A stretch of 30,926 bases of DNA from Thermomicrobiales bacterium (GTDB taxonomy: Bacteria > Chloroflexota > Limnocylindria > Limnocylindrales > CSP1-4), in contig SPCO01000001.1 of assembly GCA_004525275.1 (NCBI GenBank), positions 1 through 30,926 on the forward strand, given 5' to 3'. The position numbers and the translations under genes are program-made. Below the pieces are notes generated by a model that was not told where the DNA came from, did not search any database, and was given only the letters and a program-made list of their open reading frames with translations. Positions 19,975 through 27,717 of the stretch are shown piece by piece. The first letter of the stretch is position 1. Every line of letters begins with the position of its first letter.

Positions 19975-20460
19975 GTGACCGAGCTCTATGTCCTGCGCCA
20001 CGCGCACGCCGGCGATCCATCAGGGTGGACCGGCGATGACGACGATCGGCCATTGTCCGACAAGGGCGAGCGCCAGGCCGAGCGTCTGGGTCGGTTCCTC
20101 GAGCGCATCGGCTTCGTGCCGGACGCCATCATCAGCTCGCCAAAGACTCGCGCGGCGCAGACCGCCGAGATCCTAGCCGCCCAGCTCGGAGTCGAATACA
20201 GCCTCGACCCCCGGCTCGCCGGGGAAGTCGAGGTGGCAACCGTCGATGACATCCTGCGCGACGCCAGAGATCCCGCGAGGCTGGTCATCGTCGGACACGA
20301 CCCGGACTTCTCAGACCTCGTCGGCCAACTGTCCGGGGCAACCGGGATCACCATGCGCAAGGGTTCGATGGCCCGGATCGATGTCGTGCGACCGCTGGCC
20401 GCTGGTCGGGCGGCGTTTCGGTGGCTGCTACCGCCTGATCTGCTCAAGCCGGACCACTGA
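19975..20460 (+). CDS. sixA: SixA-like phosphohistidine phosphatase (histidine phosphatase superfamily)
   Basis: A 161-residue phosphatase of the histidine phosphatase (phosphoglycerate-mutase-like) superfamily. The catalytic RHAH motif is at R8-H9 and the second histidine in VGHDPDFSDLVG is H108. LSDKGERQAERLGRFL and SSPKTRAAQTAEIL match the compact SixA subgroup, which in E. coli dephosphorylates phosphohistidine on ArcB or PTS proteins. The GTG at 19975 has GGAGG (19962-19966) eight nt upstream. It is the last gene of the pst operon, 16 nt after phoU, so a link to phosphohistidine signalling (for example PhoR) is plausible but is inference. Confidence 0.88.
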   Translation: MTELYVLRHAHAGDPSGWTGDDDDRPLSDKGERQAERLGRFLERIGFVPDAIISSPKTRAAQTAEILAAQLGVEYSLDPRLAGEVEVATVDDILRDARDPARLVIVGHDPDFSDLVGQLSGATGITMRKGSMARIDVVRPLAAGRAAFRWLLPPDLLKPDH

Positions 20461-20490
20461 TCGACCAGGCCCCGGCCGATCAGCGCTGGT

Positions 20491-21159
20491 TCAGGCAGCG
20501 ACCGCAGCGCCTGTGACACAGACGGCCGAGACGCCAATGCGGGCGAGACGATCGTACGTCGGTCGCTGACGGACCGGCCAGGCTACAACCTCGAGATCCG
20601 CGGCCTTGGCCACCCGGACGGCTCCCGGGTCGATCGACTGCCAGTGGATCGCGACCGCCGTACAGCGCAGGTCCTTGGCCACTGCCGCGACGACGCTGTC
20701 GAGCTGGTTGGCGACAAGCCAGCGTGGCCAGCGCGGAGCGAGGCGAGCGATCGCCTCCAGCGCCTCCGGCTCGAACGACGAGACAGCCGAACGATCGAGA
20801 TCCGGCCCGCGCCCGGCCACCATGACCTCGACGACCGCGGACCCAAGATCCGCCTTCAGCTCCACGTCCAGAAAGGCCCGCCGGCCTGCCGCCGCCAATA
20901 CCTCCTGCAGCGAGGGCACGCCGATCTCTTGGAGCGCGGCCGCCGTCAGCTCATCGACACGCTCCGGACGGCCGTGAATCCGGAGCAAGTCCGGATCGTG
21001 ATAGACGACCGGCACGCCATCGCTCGAAAGGCGAACGTCGAATTCGATCCCGTCGCAGGCCGGGTTCGCGATGGCCGCATCGAAGGCGGCGATCGTGTTC
21101 TCGGGAGCGCGACGGTGGTCGCCCCGATGGGCCAGGCGGAGCGGTCGTGCCTCCGTCAC
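20491..21159 (-). CDS. Glycerophosphodiester phosphodiesterase
   Basis: Hydrolyses glycerophosphodiesters to glycerol-3-phosphate plus an alcohol, releasing phosphate from lipid headgroups. The 222-residue TIM barrel shows the GDPD signature: AHRGDHRRAPENTIAAF, then GIEFDVRLSSDGVPVVYHDPDL with the metal-binding Glu and Asp and the second catalytic His. FLDVELK follows and VAWPVRQRPTYDRL lies near the C-terminus. No signal peptide is seen, so it is cytosolic, unlike periplasmic GlpQ. The GTG start overlaps the stop of a 19-codon mini-ORF (GTGA). It lies 77 nt downstream of the phoR-like gene, suggesting co-expression with the Pho sensor. It converges on sixA across 30 bp. Confidence 0.92.
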   Translation of the reverse strand: MTEARPLRLAHRGDHRRAPENTIAAFDAAIANPACDGIEFDVRLSSDGVPVVYHDPDLLRIHGRPERVDELTAAALQEIGVPSLQEVLAAAGRRAFLDVELKADLGSAVVEVMVAGRGPDLDRSAVSSFEPEALEAIARLAPRWPRWLVANQLDSVVAAVAKDLRCTAVAIHWQSIDPGAVRVAKAADLEVVAWPVRQRPTYDRLARIGVSAVCVTGAAVAA

Positions 21160-21215
21160 GTGACGGACGGCTCCCGACCGCTGGTATCCAGCTTCGCGAC
21201 GGGAAGTCGATTCAT
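21156..21215 (-). CDS. Putative 19-residue leader mini-ORF between phoR and the GDPD gene
   Basis: ATG at 21215 reads MNRLPVAKLDTSGREPSVT and ends in a TGA that overlaps the GTG start of the phosphodiesterase gene as GTGA. GAGGAG lies four nt before the ATG, a far better ribosome binding site than anything near the GTG. It begins 21 nt after the phoR stop. It may be a coupling peptide that delivers ribosomes to the next gene. No similarity is recognised, and with only 20 codons chance occurrence cannot be excluded. Confidence 0.4.
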   Translation of the reverse strand: MNRLPVAKLDTSGREPSVT

Positions 21216-21236
21216 CGGGCTCCTCGGTCTTCGGTG

Positions 21237-22463
21237 TCAGCCGGCTAGTCCCGCGATCGGGATTGCGAACGAGAATATACTCCCAACGCCCTCGGTCGAT
21301 TCAACCCAAATCCGGCCGCCATGCTGCTCGATGATGTGCCGGGAGATCGCCAGACCGAGACCGGTGCCGCCCGCTTCCCCACGGACTCGGGCCCGGTCCA
21401 CCTTGTAGAAGCGCTCGAAGATGCGGTCCCGGGCCGCGCGTGGGACCCCGACCCCTTGGTCGGCCACGGCCGTGACGACCGAATCCCCGTCGCTCCTGAC
21501 GGAGACGCTCACCGGCCCGCCATCCGGACTGAACTTGACGGCGTTGTGGAGCAGGTTGACGATCACCTGCCCGAGCCGATCCGCATCACCGCGGACCTGC
21601 GGGACATGCGCATCGACCTCGACACTCAGCTCGACGCCCTGTCGATCGGCGAATAGCCGAAGGCGCTCGGCCGATGTCGTCGCGACGTCGCCGAGATCGA
21701 CCAGCTCAACCACACCGAGGGCTCCACCACTTTCGATCCGGGACAGGTCGAGCAGCTCGTTGACCATCTGGACGAGGTGCCCGGTCTCGACCTCGATCTT
21801 GCCGATCCGGTCACGCATCCTGAGCGGGATCGCATCGCCCGCGACCTCGGCTTCCCGGGTCAGTGTTTCGGCCAGCAGACTGACCGTCGTCAGCGGGGTT
21901 CGGAGTTCATGTGACAGGTTATCGATGAACTCGGTACGGATCTGCTGGAGTCGGCGGAGTTCGGTGACGTCCTCGAAGACGATCCAGAAACCGCCGGAGG
22001 GAACGCGGCGGGCGCGTAGCACGAGGCGCGGCCCGTCGGGCCCCGAGACCGCGATCTCCCCCGTGGCTGATCCCTCGCCGGATGCCGTCCGGGCGAGAGC
22101 CTCGGCCTCCGTGTTGAGGAACGCCTCGATCAGCGACTGCCCGACGAGCGCACCGGTCGACTTCTTCAGCAGTTCGTGGGCCGGGCCATTGGCCCGGACG
22201 ATCCGGAGCTCGTCATCGATGAACAGGACCCCCTGAACCAGAGCCTCCGCGAAGGCTTCTCCGTCCAGGTCCCGGGCTGCGACCTCCATTTCGGCCTGGC
22301 TGGCTCGGTCACGCAACGCTGCGATCGCCAAGACCGGGTCACGGTCGGATCCGATGTCGAGTCCGCGCCGGACCCGTGCCAGGCGTTTCCGCATCCGCCA
22401 GGCTGCGATCGCCACCCCGCCGAGGGTGACGAGCACTGCGAACGTGATGACCGATGGCTCCAC
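21237..22463 (-). CDS. phoR: PhoR-type sensor histidine kinase
   Basis: Membrane-anchored sensor kinase of 408 residues. One N-terminal membrane helix (about 5-22) is followed by a PAS-like domain (about 70-170: VLFIDDELRIVRANGPA through WIVFEDVTEL). The HisKA domain has the phospho-accepting H185 in NLSHELRTPL. The HATPase domain shows the N box NLLHNAVKFSPDGG, G1 DQGVGV, the F box FERFYKVD and G2 GGTGLGLAI. One membrane helix plus PAS matches PhoR, which senses phosphate through PhoU and Pst. Its GTG start has an extended -10-like TGCGATGCT six nt upstream. The likely partner phoB is about 5 kb away instead of adjacent, and the pst genes lie just downstream on the other strand. Confidence 0.88.
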   Translation of the reverse strand: MEPSVITFAVLVTLGGVAIAAWRMRKRLARVRRGLDIGSDRDPVLAIAALRDRASQAEMEVAARDLDGEAFAEALVQGVLFIDDELRIVRANGPAHELLKKSTGALVGQSLIEAFLNTEAEALARTASGEGSATGEIAVSGPDGPRLVLRARRVPSGGFWIVFEDVTELRRLQQIRTEFIDNLSHELRTPLTTVSLLAETLTREAEVAGDAIPLRMRDRIGKIEVETGHLVQMVNELLDLSRIESGGALGVVELVDLGDVATTSAERLRLFADRQGVELSVEVDAHVPQVRGDADRLGQVIVNLLHNAVKFSPDGGPVSVSVRSDGDSVVTAVADQGVGVPRAARDRIFERFYKVDRARVRGEAGGTGLGLAISRHIIEQHGGRIWVESTEGVGSIFSFAIPIAGLAG

Positions 22464-22469
22464 CGTGCG

Positions 22470-22475
22470 AGCATC
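22470..22475 (-). promoter_or_regulatory. -10-like hexamer of phoR
   Basis: GATGCT with an upstream TGC on the minus strand (extended -10 form) ends 6 nt before the GTG at 22463. Confidence 0.4.
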
Positions 22476-22513
22476 GCACAGCCACTCATCCCGATGTCGG
22501 GAACCCGGCTGGA

Positions 22514-23599
22514 TCAGCCGTGGCCAGGTCGGTGGCGGACGCGTGGCGCGGGCCCGTCATCGGCGAGGAACCGAGGCCGCCAGGGCCTGGTCAGGAGCTC
22601 GAATGTGGGCGGAGCGAATGCGTGGCGGAGAACGAGCAGGTGGGCCAGCCGGCTGGCGGCCTGGCGGGCCCGGGCCAATGTGACCCGGTCTGTCGCGCCG
22701 ACCGGCACGCCCCGCATCGCGTCCCGAGCCGCCAGCACGGATGACACCCGCAGCGCCTCGTCATCGTTGCGCGACGTGCCAAGTGGCCATGGATCGTCCA
22801 CCTGGGTGTCGCCGCCGGATCGAGCGGCCACTTCCGCCAGCCCGCTGACGCCCGCCTCGTCAAGACCCGCCAGCTGCTCCAGGAGGGCCCGCACAGCCGC
22901 GCTGTTCGGGCCGTACCGCGGTTGCCCGATGGCGGCCTGCCAGCCACGGGTGAGGCGTTCACGCGTCCCTTCCCGGAATGGCTCGCTGAGGAGATCATCG
23001 AGGAACGACCCGAGCACGAGTTCCGTGCCGTAACCTTCGATCGCGCCGCGGACGCCCTGCCGGACGGCGGCCGTCGGGTCCAGTCTGGCATCGATCGACG
23101 TGGACATCGCCTCCAGGGCGGCCAGCTGGTCTGGCGGGAGGAAGCGTGCGATCGTCGCCCCAAACGCGATCGGGGCGACCTCAGCACAGGCCAAGCGGTC
23201 GATCTCGTCGGGTTCCAGGGCCGCGACCTGGTCCAGGAACAGCGCGAGCGCTTCAGCCGGCTCGAGCACCCGCGGTCGAGAACGACGCTTCGACCCGGAG
23301 GTCTCGCTGGGTCCGGGCGCCCTGTCGCCGCGGCGCGGATCGCGACCCGCACCGTCCCGGATCGACCGACGCAACCCTCGTTCATGGTCATAGCGGGACC
23401 TGAGGGTCGGGTCGCTCAGCCAATCGTGGGCGACATTGATCCGTTTGGATCGCTCCAGACCGGATGCGCCAGCCACGTCGGGGTGGTGACGGCGGAGCAG
23501 CGACCGCCAGGCGACCTCGATAGCCTCCGGGCTGGCATCAACCGAGATCTCCAAACGGGCGTAAAGATCGTCGGCGGGCAGACTCGGTCGGGGTGGCAT
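22514..23599 (-). CDS. J-domain protein with an uncharacterised C-terminal region
   Basis: A 361-residue protein with an N-terminal J-domain (about 10-75): LYARLEISVDASPEAIEVAWRSL, the invariant HPD at 39-41, and a fourth helix with RSRYDHE. The J-domain should recruit and stimulate an Hsp70 (DnaK). It has no Gly/Phe region and no zinc finger, so it is not DnaJ itself. After a basic, Ser/Arg-rich linker (about 78-110) comes a ~245-residue, mainly helical region rich in Leu, Ala and Asp that I do not recognise. It probably chooses the client. The ATG at 23599 is the only sensible start. It diverges from the small unknown gene at 23649 across 49 bp and lies 50 bp upstream of phoR on the same strand. 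Confidence 0.8.
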   Translation of the reverse strand: MPPRPSLPADDLYARLEISVDASPEAIEVAWRSLLRRHHPDVAGASGLERSKRINVAHDWLSDPTLRSRYDHERGLRRSIRDGAGRDPRRGDRAPGPSETSGSKRRSRPRVLEPAEALALFLDQVAALEPDEIDRLACAEVAPIAFGATIARFLPPDQLAALEAMSTSIDARLDPTAAVRQGVRGAIEGYGTELVLGSFLDDLLSEPFREGTRERLTRGWQAAIGQPRYGPNSAAVRALLEQLAGLDEAGVSGLAEVAARSGGDTQVDDPWPLGTSRNDDEALRVSSVLAARDAMRGVPVGATDRVTLARARQAASRLAHLLVLRHAFAPPTFELLTRPWRPRFLADDGPAPRVRHRPGHG

Positions 23600-23636
23600 T
23601 CAGTGGATCCAGGTGGTCAACCGAGAATCAGCTGGG

Positions 23637-23642
23637 TAGACT
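23637..23642 (+). promoter_or_regulatory. -10-like hexamer of the small unknown gene
   Basis: TAGACT ends 6 nt before the GTG at 23649, which fits a leaderless transcript. TGGTCA (23614-23619) lies 17 bp upstream as a weak -35 candidate. Confidence 0.45.
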
Positions 23643-23648
23643 CCAGCG

Positions 23649-24164
23649 GTGAGTTTCATCCAGCGAGCCCGTGAGGCAGCCGAGGCAGCCGCGGAACAGG
23701 CCCAGGCGGCGGCCGGGATGGCCAAGCGGACCGCCGCGGACCCGGCGACCCAGGAAAAGCTCAGCGAGCAGGCCCGTTCCGCCCTGGGCGCCGCACGACG
23801 CGGCGTCTCCACCGTGGTCGAGCGGATCGACCCGGGCGTCCTTGCCGACCTCATCATCAAGGCAACCGCGCTCCAGGAGAAGACCAACGCGTCCCTGATC
23901 GAACGGAACTCGCCGTATCGCATCTCCGAGATCAGCATCACCGCCTCGATCCCGCCGGGGGTGTCCTTCGCGATCGGTCGACACGAAACGGAAGACGATC
24001 TGCTGGCCGGATCGGAGCGATCGTCGGCCGACATCGTGGACCAGATGGCCGCCACGGGCGAGGCCGTGATCGCACTCGATGGCACGAGCCTCACACAGCA
24101 GGAGCTGGCCGGCGTCCGGGAGGTCCTGGCGGAGGAGGCCGCGGAGGAGTTCAAGCGCCCCTGA
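23649..24164 (+). CDS. Uncharacterised small protein with an amphipathic Ala-rich N-terminus
   Basis: A 171-residue protein I do not recognise. Residues 1-60 form an Ala/Glu/Gln/Arg-rich region (AREAAEAAAEQAQAAAGMAK) expected to be helical or coiled coil. A compact middle domain follows (about 60-112) with ISEISITASIPPGVSFAIG, which looks like beta strands. An acidic helical tail ends the protein. There is no signal peptide and no membrane helix. The GTG start is set by TAGACT six nt upstream. The last 14 nt overlap the 3' end of convergent proS. A structural, lipid-associated or chaperone-client role beside the divergent J-domain gene is only a guess. Confidence 0.72.
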   Translation: MSFIQRAREAAEAAAEQAQAAAGMAKRTAADPATQEKLSEQARSALGAARRGVSTVVERIDPGVLADLIIKATALQEKTNASLIERNSPYRISEISITASIPPGVSFAIGRHETEDDLLAGSERSSADIVDQMAATGEAVIALDGTSLTQQELAGVREVLAEEAAEEFKRP

Positions 24165-25851
24165 GCAGCGCCTCGGCCTCCTCGATCGAGCGCGTCGAGC
24201 GCTCCCCGGTCGCTCGTTCCGTGATCTCGACCCCGCCGGCGGCCAGGGAGCGCGGGCTGACGGTCAGGATCCAGGGCATGCCCAGCAATTCCGCATCGGT
24301 GAACTTCACGCCCGGTGATTCGTCGCGGTCATCCCACAGGATCTCGCGACCGGATTCGATGGCCAGTTCGTGGAGTCGCTCCCCGACCTCGGTCACCCGC
24401 GCCTCCTTGTTCGCACCGATCGTGACGAGGTGGGCGGCGTACGGCGCCACCTCGGCGGGCCAGACGATGCCTTTCTCGTCGTGGTGGGCCTCAACGACAC
24501 AGGCGGTACTCCGACCGACACCGATCCCGTAGGAACCCATGACGATCGGGTGGGCCTGTCCGTCCTCGCCCAGGTAGCTGGCTCCAGCCGCATCGGTGAA
24601 CTTGGTGCCGAGTTTGAAGATGTTCCCGACTTCGATCCCATTCCGCAGGATCACCGGCTCGGCGCAGACAGGGCATCTGTCACCCGCTTGGGCGTTCGTG
24701 ATGTCGGCCACGATGTCCGCCGTGTAGTCGCGGCCGGCGTTGACATTGCGGTAGTGAAAGCCTTCGCGATTGGCGCCCGCGACCAGGTTGGCGGACTGTT
24801 CGACGAGGTCATCGATGACGACGATCGTTCCCGTGGCCCCGATCGGTGACCCGTAGCCGGGCTCCATCCCGGCCGCCCGGATCTCCTCGACGGTCGCGGG
24901 CCGCATGCCGCCGACGGCCTGTGCGGCGTTGCCGAGCTTGGTTTCGTTCACCTCGAAGTCGCCGCGCACGATCGCGGTCACCAATCGGCCGTCACCGGTC
25001 ATGAAGAAGGCGGCCTTGGCCGTGCGCTCCGGCCCGACTCCAAGAAACGCAGCCAGCGACGCGATCGTCGTCGTCCCCGGGGTGGCAACCTCCTCGATCG
25101 GACGTGGCTCCTCCGGTTCCGTCGGGGCGGACTTGGGCACGACCGCGACCTGCCGATTTGCGGCGTAGTGCCCGGTCTCGCACAGGACGAGAACGTCCTC
25201 GCCGGCGGGATTGATGACCATGAACTCGTGCGCCTGGCTGCCACCCATGATCCCGACATCGGAGGCGACCACCACGACTTCAAGCCCAAGTCGCTCGAAG
25301 GTCCGGACGTAGGCCGCGTATTGGGCGTCGTAACTCGCATCCAGGCCGGCCTGATCACGGTCAGCGCTGTACGCGTCCTTCATCACGAACTCGCGAACCC
25401 GGATGAGGCCGCCGCGGGCGCGTGGCTCGTCCCGCCACTTCGTCTGGAAGTGGTAGACCATCAACGGCAACTGGCGATACGACTGGACGATGTCGCCGAG
25501 CAACAGCCCGACGACCTCCTCGTGGGTCATCGCCAGGACCATGTCGCGCCCGTTGCGATCCTTGAAACGAGTCAGCTCCGGGCCGATCGCATCGAACCGT
25601 CCGCTGGCTCGCCAGATGTCGGCCGGGTGAACGACCGGCATCTCCATCTCCTGGCCGCCGATCCGGTCCTGCTCTTCGCGGATCACCTGCTCGACCCGAT
25701 CGTTGGCCCGCTTGCCGAGGGGCAGCAACGAATAGATCCCCGATCCGAGCTGGCGGACGTAGCCCGCCCGGACCAGAAGACGATGGGACGCCATCTCGGC
25801 GTCGGCAGGGTCGTCGCGGAGTGTGGCGAAGAAGAGGCTGGTAAGACGCAT
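24151..25851 (-). CDS. proS: Prolyl-tRNA synthetase, bacterial type
   Basis: Charges tRNA-Pro with proline in the cytosol, 566 residues, normal for the bacterial form. Class II core motifs lie on both sides of an editing insertion: N-terminal SHRLLVRAGYVRQLGSGIYSLLPLG, motif 2 region FQTKWRDEPRARGGLIRVREF, and motif 3 GSYGIGVGR. The insertion (about 225-385) is the YbaK-like domain that clears Ala-tRNA-Pro, with the conserved lysine in TAKAAFFM. The C-terminal anticodon-binding domain follows WPAEVAPY. The ATG at 25851 has TATCCT (25858-25863) six nt upstream. The 3' end overlaps the convergent unknown gene by 14 nt. Confidence 0.96.
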   Translation of the reverse strand: MRLTSLFFATLRDDPADAEMASHRLLVRAGYVRQLGSGIYSLLPLGKRANDRVEQVIREEQDRIGGQEMEMPVVHPADIWRASGRFDAIGPELTRFKDRNGRDMVLAMTHEEVVGLLLGDIVQSYRQLPLMVYHFQTKWRDEPRARGGLIRVREFVMKDAYSADRDQAGLDASYDAQYAAYVRTFERLGLEVVVVASDVGIMGGSQAHEFMVINPAGEDVLVLCETGHYAANRQVAVVPKSAPTEPEEPRPIEEVATPGTTTIASLAAFLGVGPERTAKAAFFMTGDGRLVTAIVRGDFEVNETKLGNAAQAVGGMRPATVEEIRAAGMEPGYGSPIGATGTIVVIDDLVEQSANLVAGANREGFHYRNVNAGRDYTADIVADITNAQAGDRCPVCAEPVILRNGIEVGNIFKLGTKFTDAAGASYLGEDGQAHPIVMGSYGIGVGRSTACVVEAHHDEKGIVWPAEVAPYAAHLVTIGANKEARVTEVGERLHELAIESGREILWDDRDESPGVKFTDAELLGMPWILTVSPRSLAAGGVEITERATGERSTRSIEEAEALLRGA

Positions 25852-25857
25852 CCGCGA

Positions 25858-25863
25858 AGGATA
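25858..25863 (-). promoter_or_regulatory. -10-like hexamer of proS
   Basis: TATCCT on the minus strand ends 6 nt before the ATG at 25851. There is no room for a ribosome binding site if transcription begins about 6 nt after it. Confidence 0.5.
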
Positions 25864-25928
25864 GCCGCCTGAACGGCTTGACCGCGTGCCTTGCGCTCAG
25901 GCGGGCGCGCTGCCTCGTCACTGCGCGC

Positions 25929-26068
25929 TACGATATGCGGAGGCACACATGAGCTGACCGCCAGCGCCCAGTCATCCCCTGGCTCGGGGGCCAAGACAGC
26001 CAGGTCTTGCACCGGTCGGACATCCGCACATCACCGGGAGTACCAACCGTTTGGATGGCGTAACCGCC
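25929..26068 (+). promoter_or_regulatory. pit promoter and structured 5' leader
   Basis: TACGAT (25929-25934) is the likely -10 element. The ~130-nt leader then holds a two-codon ORF (ATG AGC TGA at 25949) behind GGAGG. Two overlapping, mutually exclusive hairpins follow: CCTGGCT/AGCCAGG (25978-26004) and AAGAC/GTCTT (25993-26008). A third stem, CCGGT/ACCGG (26012-26037), lies closer to the gene. This resembles an attenuator or riboswitch but matches no family I know. Confidence 0.45.
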
Positions 26069-27052
26069 ATGCTCGCCTTCGTCGTGTTGCTCGCCATCGC
26101 ATTCGACTACACGAACGGGTTCCACGACACGGCCAATTCGATCGCGACCTCGGTCGCGACTCGGGCACTTTCACCCGGCCAGGCGATCCTCATGGCCACG
26201 GCGTTCAACTTCATCGGTGCCTTCGCCGGGACCGCGGTGGCGAAGACGATCGGCAGCGGGCTGGTTGACGACCAGACGACGACCCAGGCCATCATCGCGG
26301 CAGCACTCATCGGGGCGATCAGTTGGAACATGATCACCTGGCAGCAGGGGCTTCCAAGCTCGAGCAGCCACGCGCTCATCGGTGGCTTGCTTGGGGCGAC
26401 GATCATCGGCGCCGGGGTCGGAGCCCTGAAGATCGATGGCATCGTCAACAAGGTGCTCATCCCGATGATCACGTCTCCGCTCGCGGGTTTCGCCATTGCG
26501 TTCACCCTCATGCTTGCGATCTATTGGGTCTTCCGATCCAGGAGACGCAAGCCGATGGCCGCACGATTCCGCCGTCTGCAGGTCGGATCCGCGGCGTTCA
26601 TGGCCTTTGCCCACGGCTCGAACGATGCCCAGAAGACGATGGGCATCATCACCCTGGCACTGTTTTCGGCGGGTCTGATCCCGGATGTGACCGTGCCGAC
26701 ATGGGTGATCGTCGTATCGGCGACCGCGCTGTCGGCGGGGACCGCGGTGGGTGGCTGGCGGATCATGAAGACTATGGGCCAACGGGTGGCGAAGCTGGAA
26801 CCGGTCCATGGGTTCGCGGCCGAGACGACGGCGGCGTCCATCCTGTTCGCGACCGCCCATTTCGGGATGCCGGTCTCGACGACCCAGGTGATCTCCGGCT
26901 CGATCATGGGCGTCGGAGCCAGTCAGGGCGCCCGAGCCGTCCGCTGGGGCGTCGCCCGCCGAATCCTCTATGCCTGGATCCTCACGATCCCGGCGGCTGG
27001 CATCCTGGCCGCTCTGGCCTGGGTCGTCCTCAATGCCATCGGAGCCCAATGA
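26069..27052 (+). CDS. pit: PiT family inorganic phosphate transporter
   Basis: Low-affinity, ion-coupled phosphate permease of the inner membrane, 327 residues with about ten helices. The two inverted PiT signatures are present: FDYTNGFHDTANSIATSVATRAL near the N-terminus and FMAFAHGSNDAQKTMGIITLAL in the second half. GLPSSSSHALIGGLLG and HFGMPVSTTQVISGSIMGVG complete the family pattern. I chose the ATG at 26069 because the conserved first helix starts there; a TTG at 26051 with GGGAG ten nt upstream would add six residues. It lies 16 nt upstream of the DUF47 gene, the usual PiT partner. Confidence 0.94.
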   Translation: MLAFVVLLAIAFDYTNGFHDTANSIATSVATRALSPGQAILMATAFNFIGAFAGTAVAKTIGSGLVDDQTTTQAIIAAALIGAISWNMITWQQGLPSSSSHALIGGLLGATIIGAGVGALKIDGIVNKVLIPMITSPLAGFAIAFTLMLAIYWVFRSRRRKPMAARFRRLQVGSAAFMAFAHGSNDAQKTMGIITLALFSAGLIPDVTVPTWVIVVSATALSAGTAVGGWRIMKTMGQRVAKLEPVHGFAAETTAASILFATAHFGMPVSTTQVISGSIMGVGASQGARAVRWGVARRILYAWILTIPAAGILAALAWVVLNAIGAQ

Positions 27053-27068
27053 GATCGGAGGAGCCACG

Positions 27069-27686
27069 ATGAGTTTCCGCTTGCTGCCCAAGGACCCGAA
27101 GTTCTTTGAGTTGTTCGTGGCCGATGGCGACAACCTGGCCGAAAGCGCGGCCGCCCTCCACGAGATGGTCGAGGTCTACGACCGACTCGAGGCTCGAGTC
27201 GCCACCATCCAGGGCCTCGAGAAGCGAGGCGACGACATCGACGAAGAGGTCAACCGCCGGCTGGAGGACGCCTTCGTCACGCCCTTCGATCGTGAGGACA
27301 TCCACGAACTGGTCTCCCGGCTGGACGATGTGGTGGACGGCATCCAGTCGATCGCGGAGACATTCGTGATCTACGGGGTGACCCAGCCGACGGCCGAATC
27401 GAAGCGCCTGGCAGCCATCCTCGACGGTCAGGCCGGGGAGCTCGCCGCGGCACTTCGCAAGCTCGACGGGATGAAGGATCTGGAGCGCCATTTCGCGGCC
27501 GTCCATCAACTGGAGAAGGAAGCGGACGGGTTGTCACGCGCCGCCATGGCCCGCCTGTTCGCCGACGACCTGCCGCCGCTCGAGGTCATCAAGTGGCGTG
27601 ACATCTACACCTACTTCGAAGACACGATCGATTCGGCCGAGGACGCCGTCGAGGCGATGGAGCGGATGTACCACAAGGCCAACTGA
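27069..27686 (+). CDS. DUF47 family PhoU-like protein, PiT accessory
   Basis: A 205-residue cytosolic helical protein of the DUF47 / PhoU-like family, often called Pit accessory protein. Family marks are FFELFVADGDNLAESAAALHEM, RGDDIDEEVNRRLEDAFVTPFDREDIHELVSRLDDVVD and, near the end, IKWRDIYTYFEDTIDSAEDAV. It is thought to modulate the co-encoded PiT transporter. The ATG at 27069 has GGAGGA six nt upstream; in-frame sequence upstream overlaps pit and is not conserved. It converges on phoB across 31 bp. Confidence 0.93.
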   Translation: MSFRLLPKDPKFFELFVADGDNLAESAAALHEMVEVYDRLEARVATIQGLEKRGDDIDEEVNRRLEDAFVTPFDREDIHELVSRLDDVVDGIQSIAETFVIYGVTQPTAESKRLAAILDGQAGELAAALRKLDGMKDLERHFAAVHQLEKEADGLSRAAMARLFADDLPPLEVIKWRDIYTYFEDTIDSAEDAVEAMERMYHKAN

Positions 27687-27689
27687 CGT

Positions 27690-27714
27690 CGGGGCGACGA
27701 CGGACCCCGCCCCG
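27690..27714. terminator. Hairpin between convergent DUF47 and phoB genes
   Basis: CGGGGCG (27690-27696) pairs with CGCCCCG (27708-27714) across an 11-nt loop in the 31-bp convergent gap. It has no T tract on either strand, so any termination would need a factor or be inefficient. Confidence 0.4.
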
Positions 27715-27717
27715 CGA

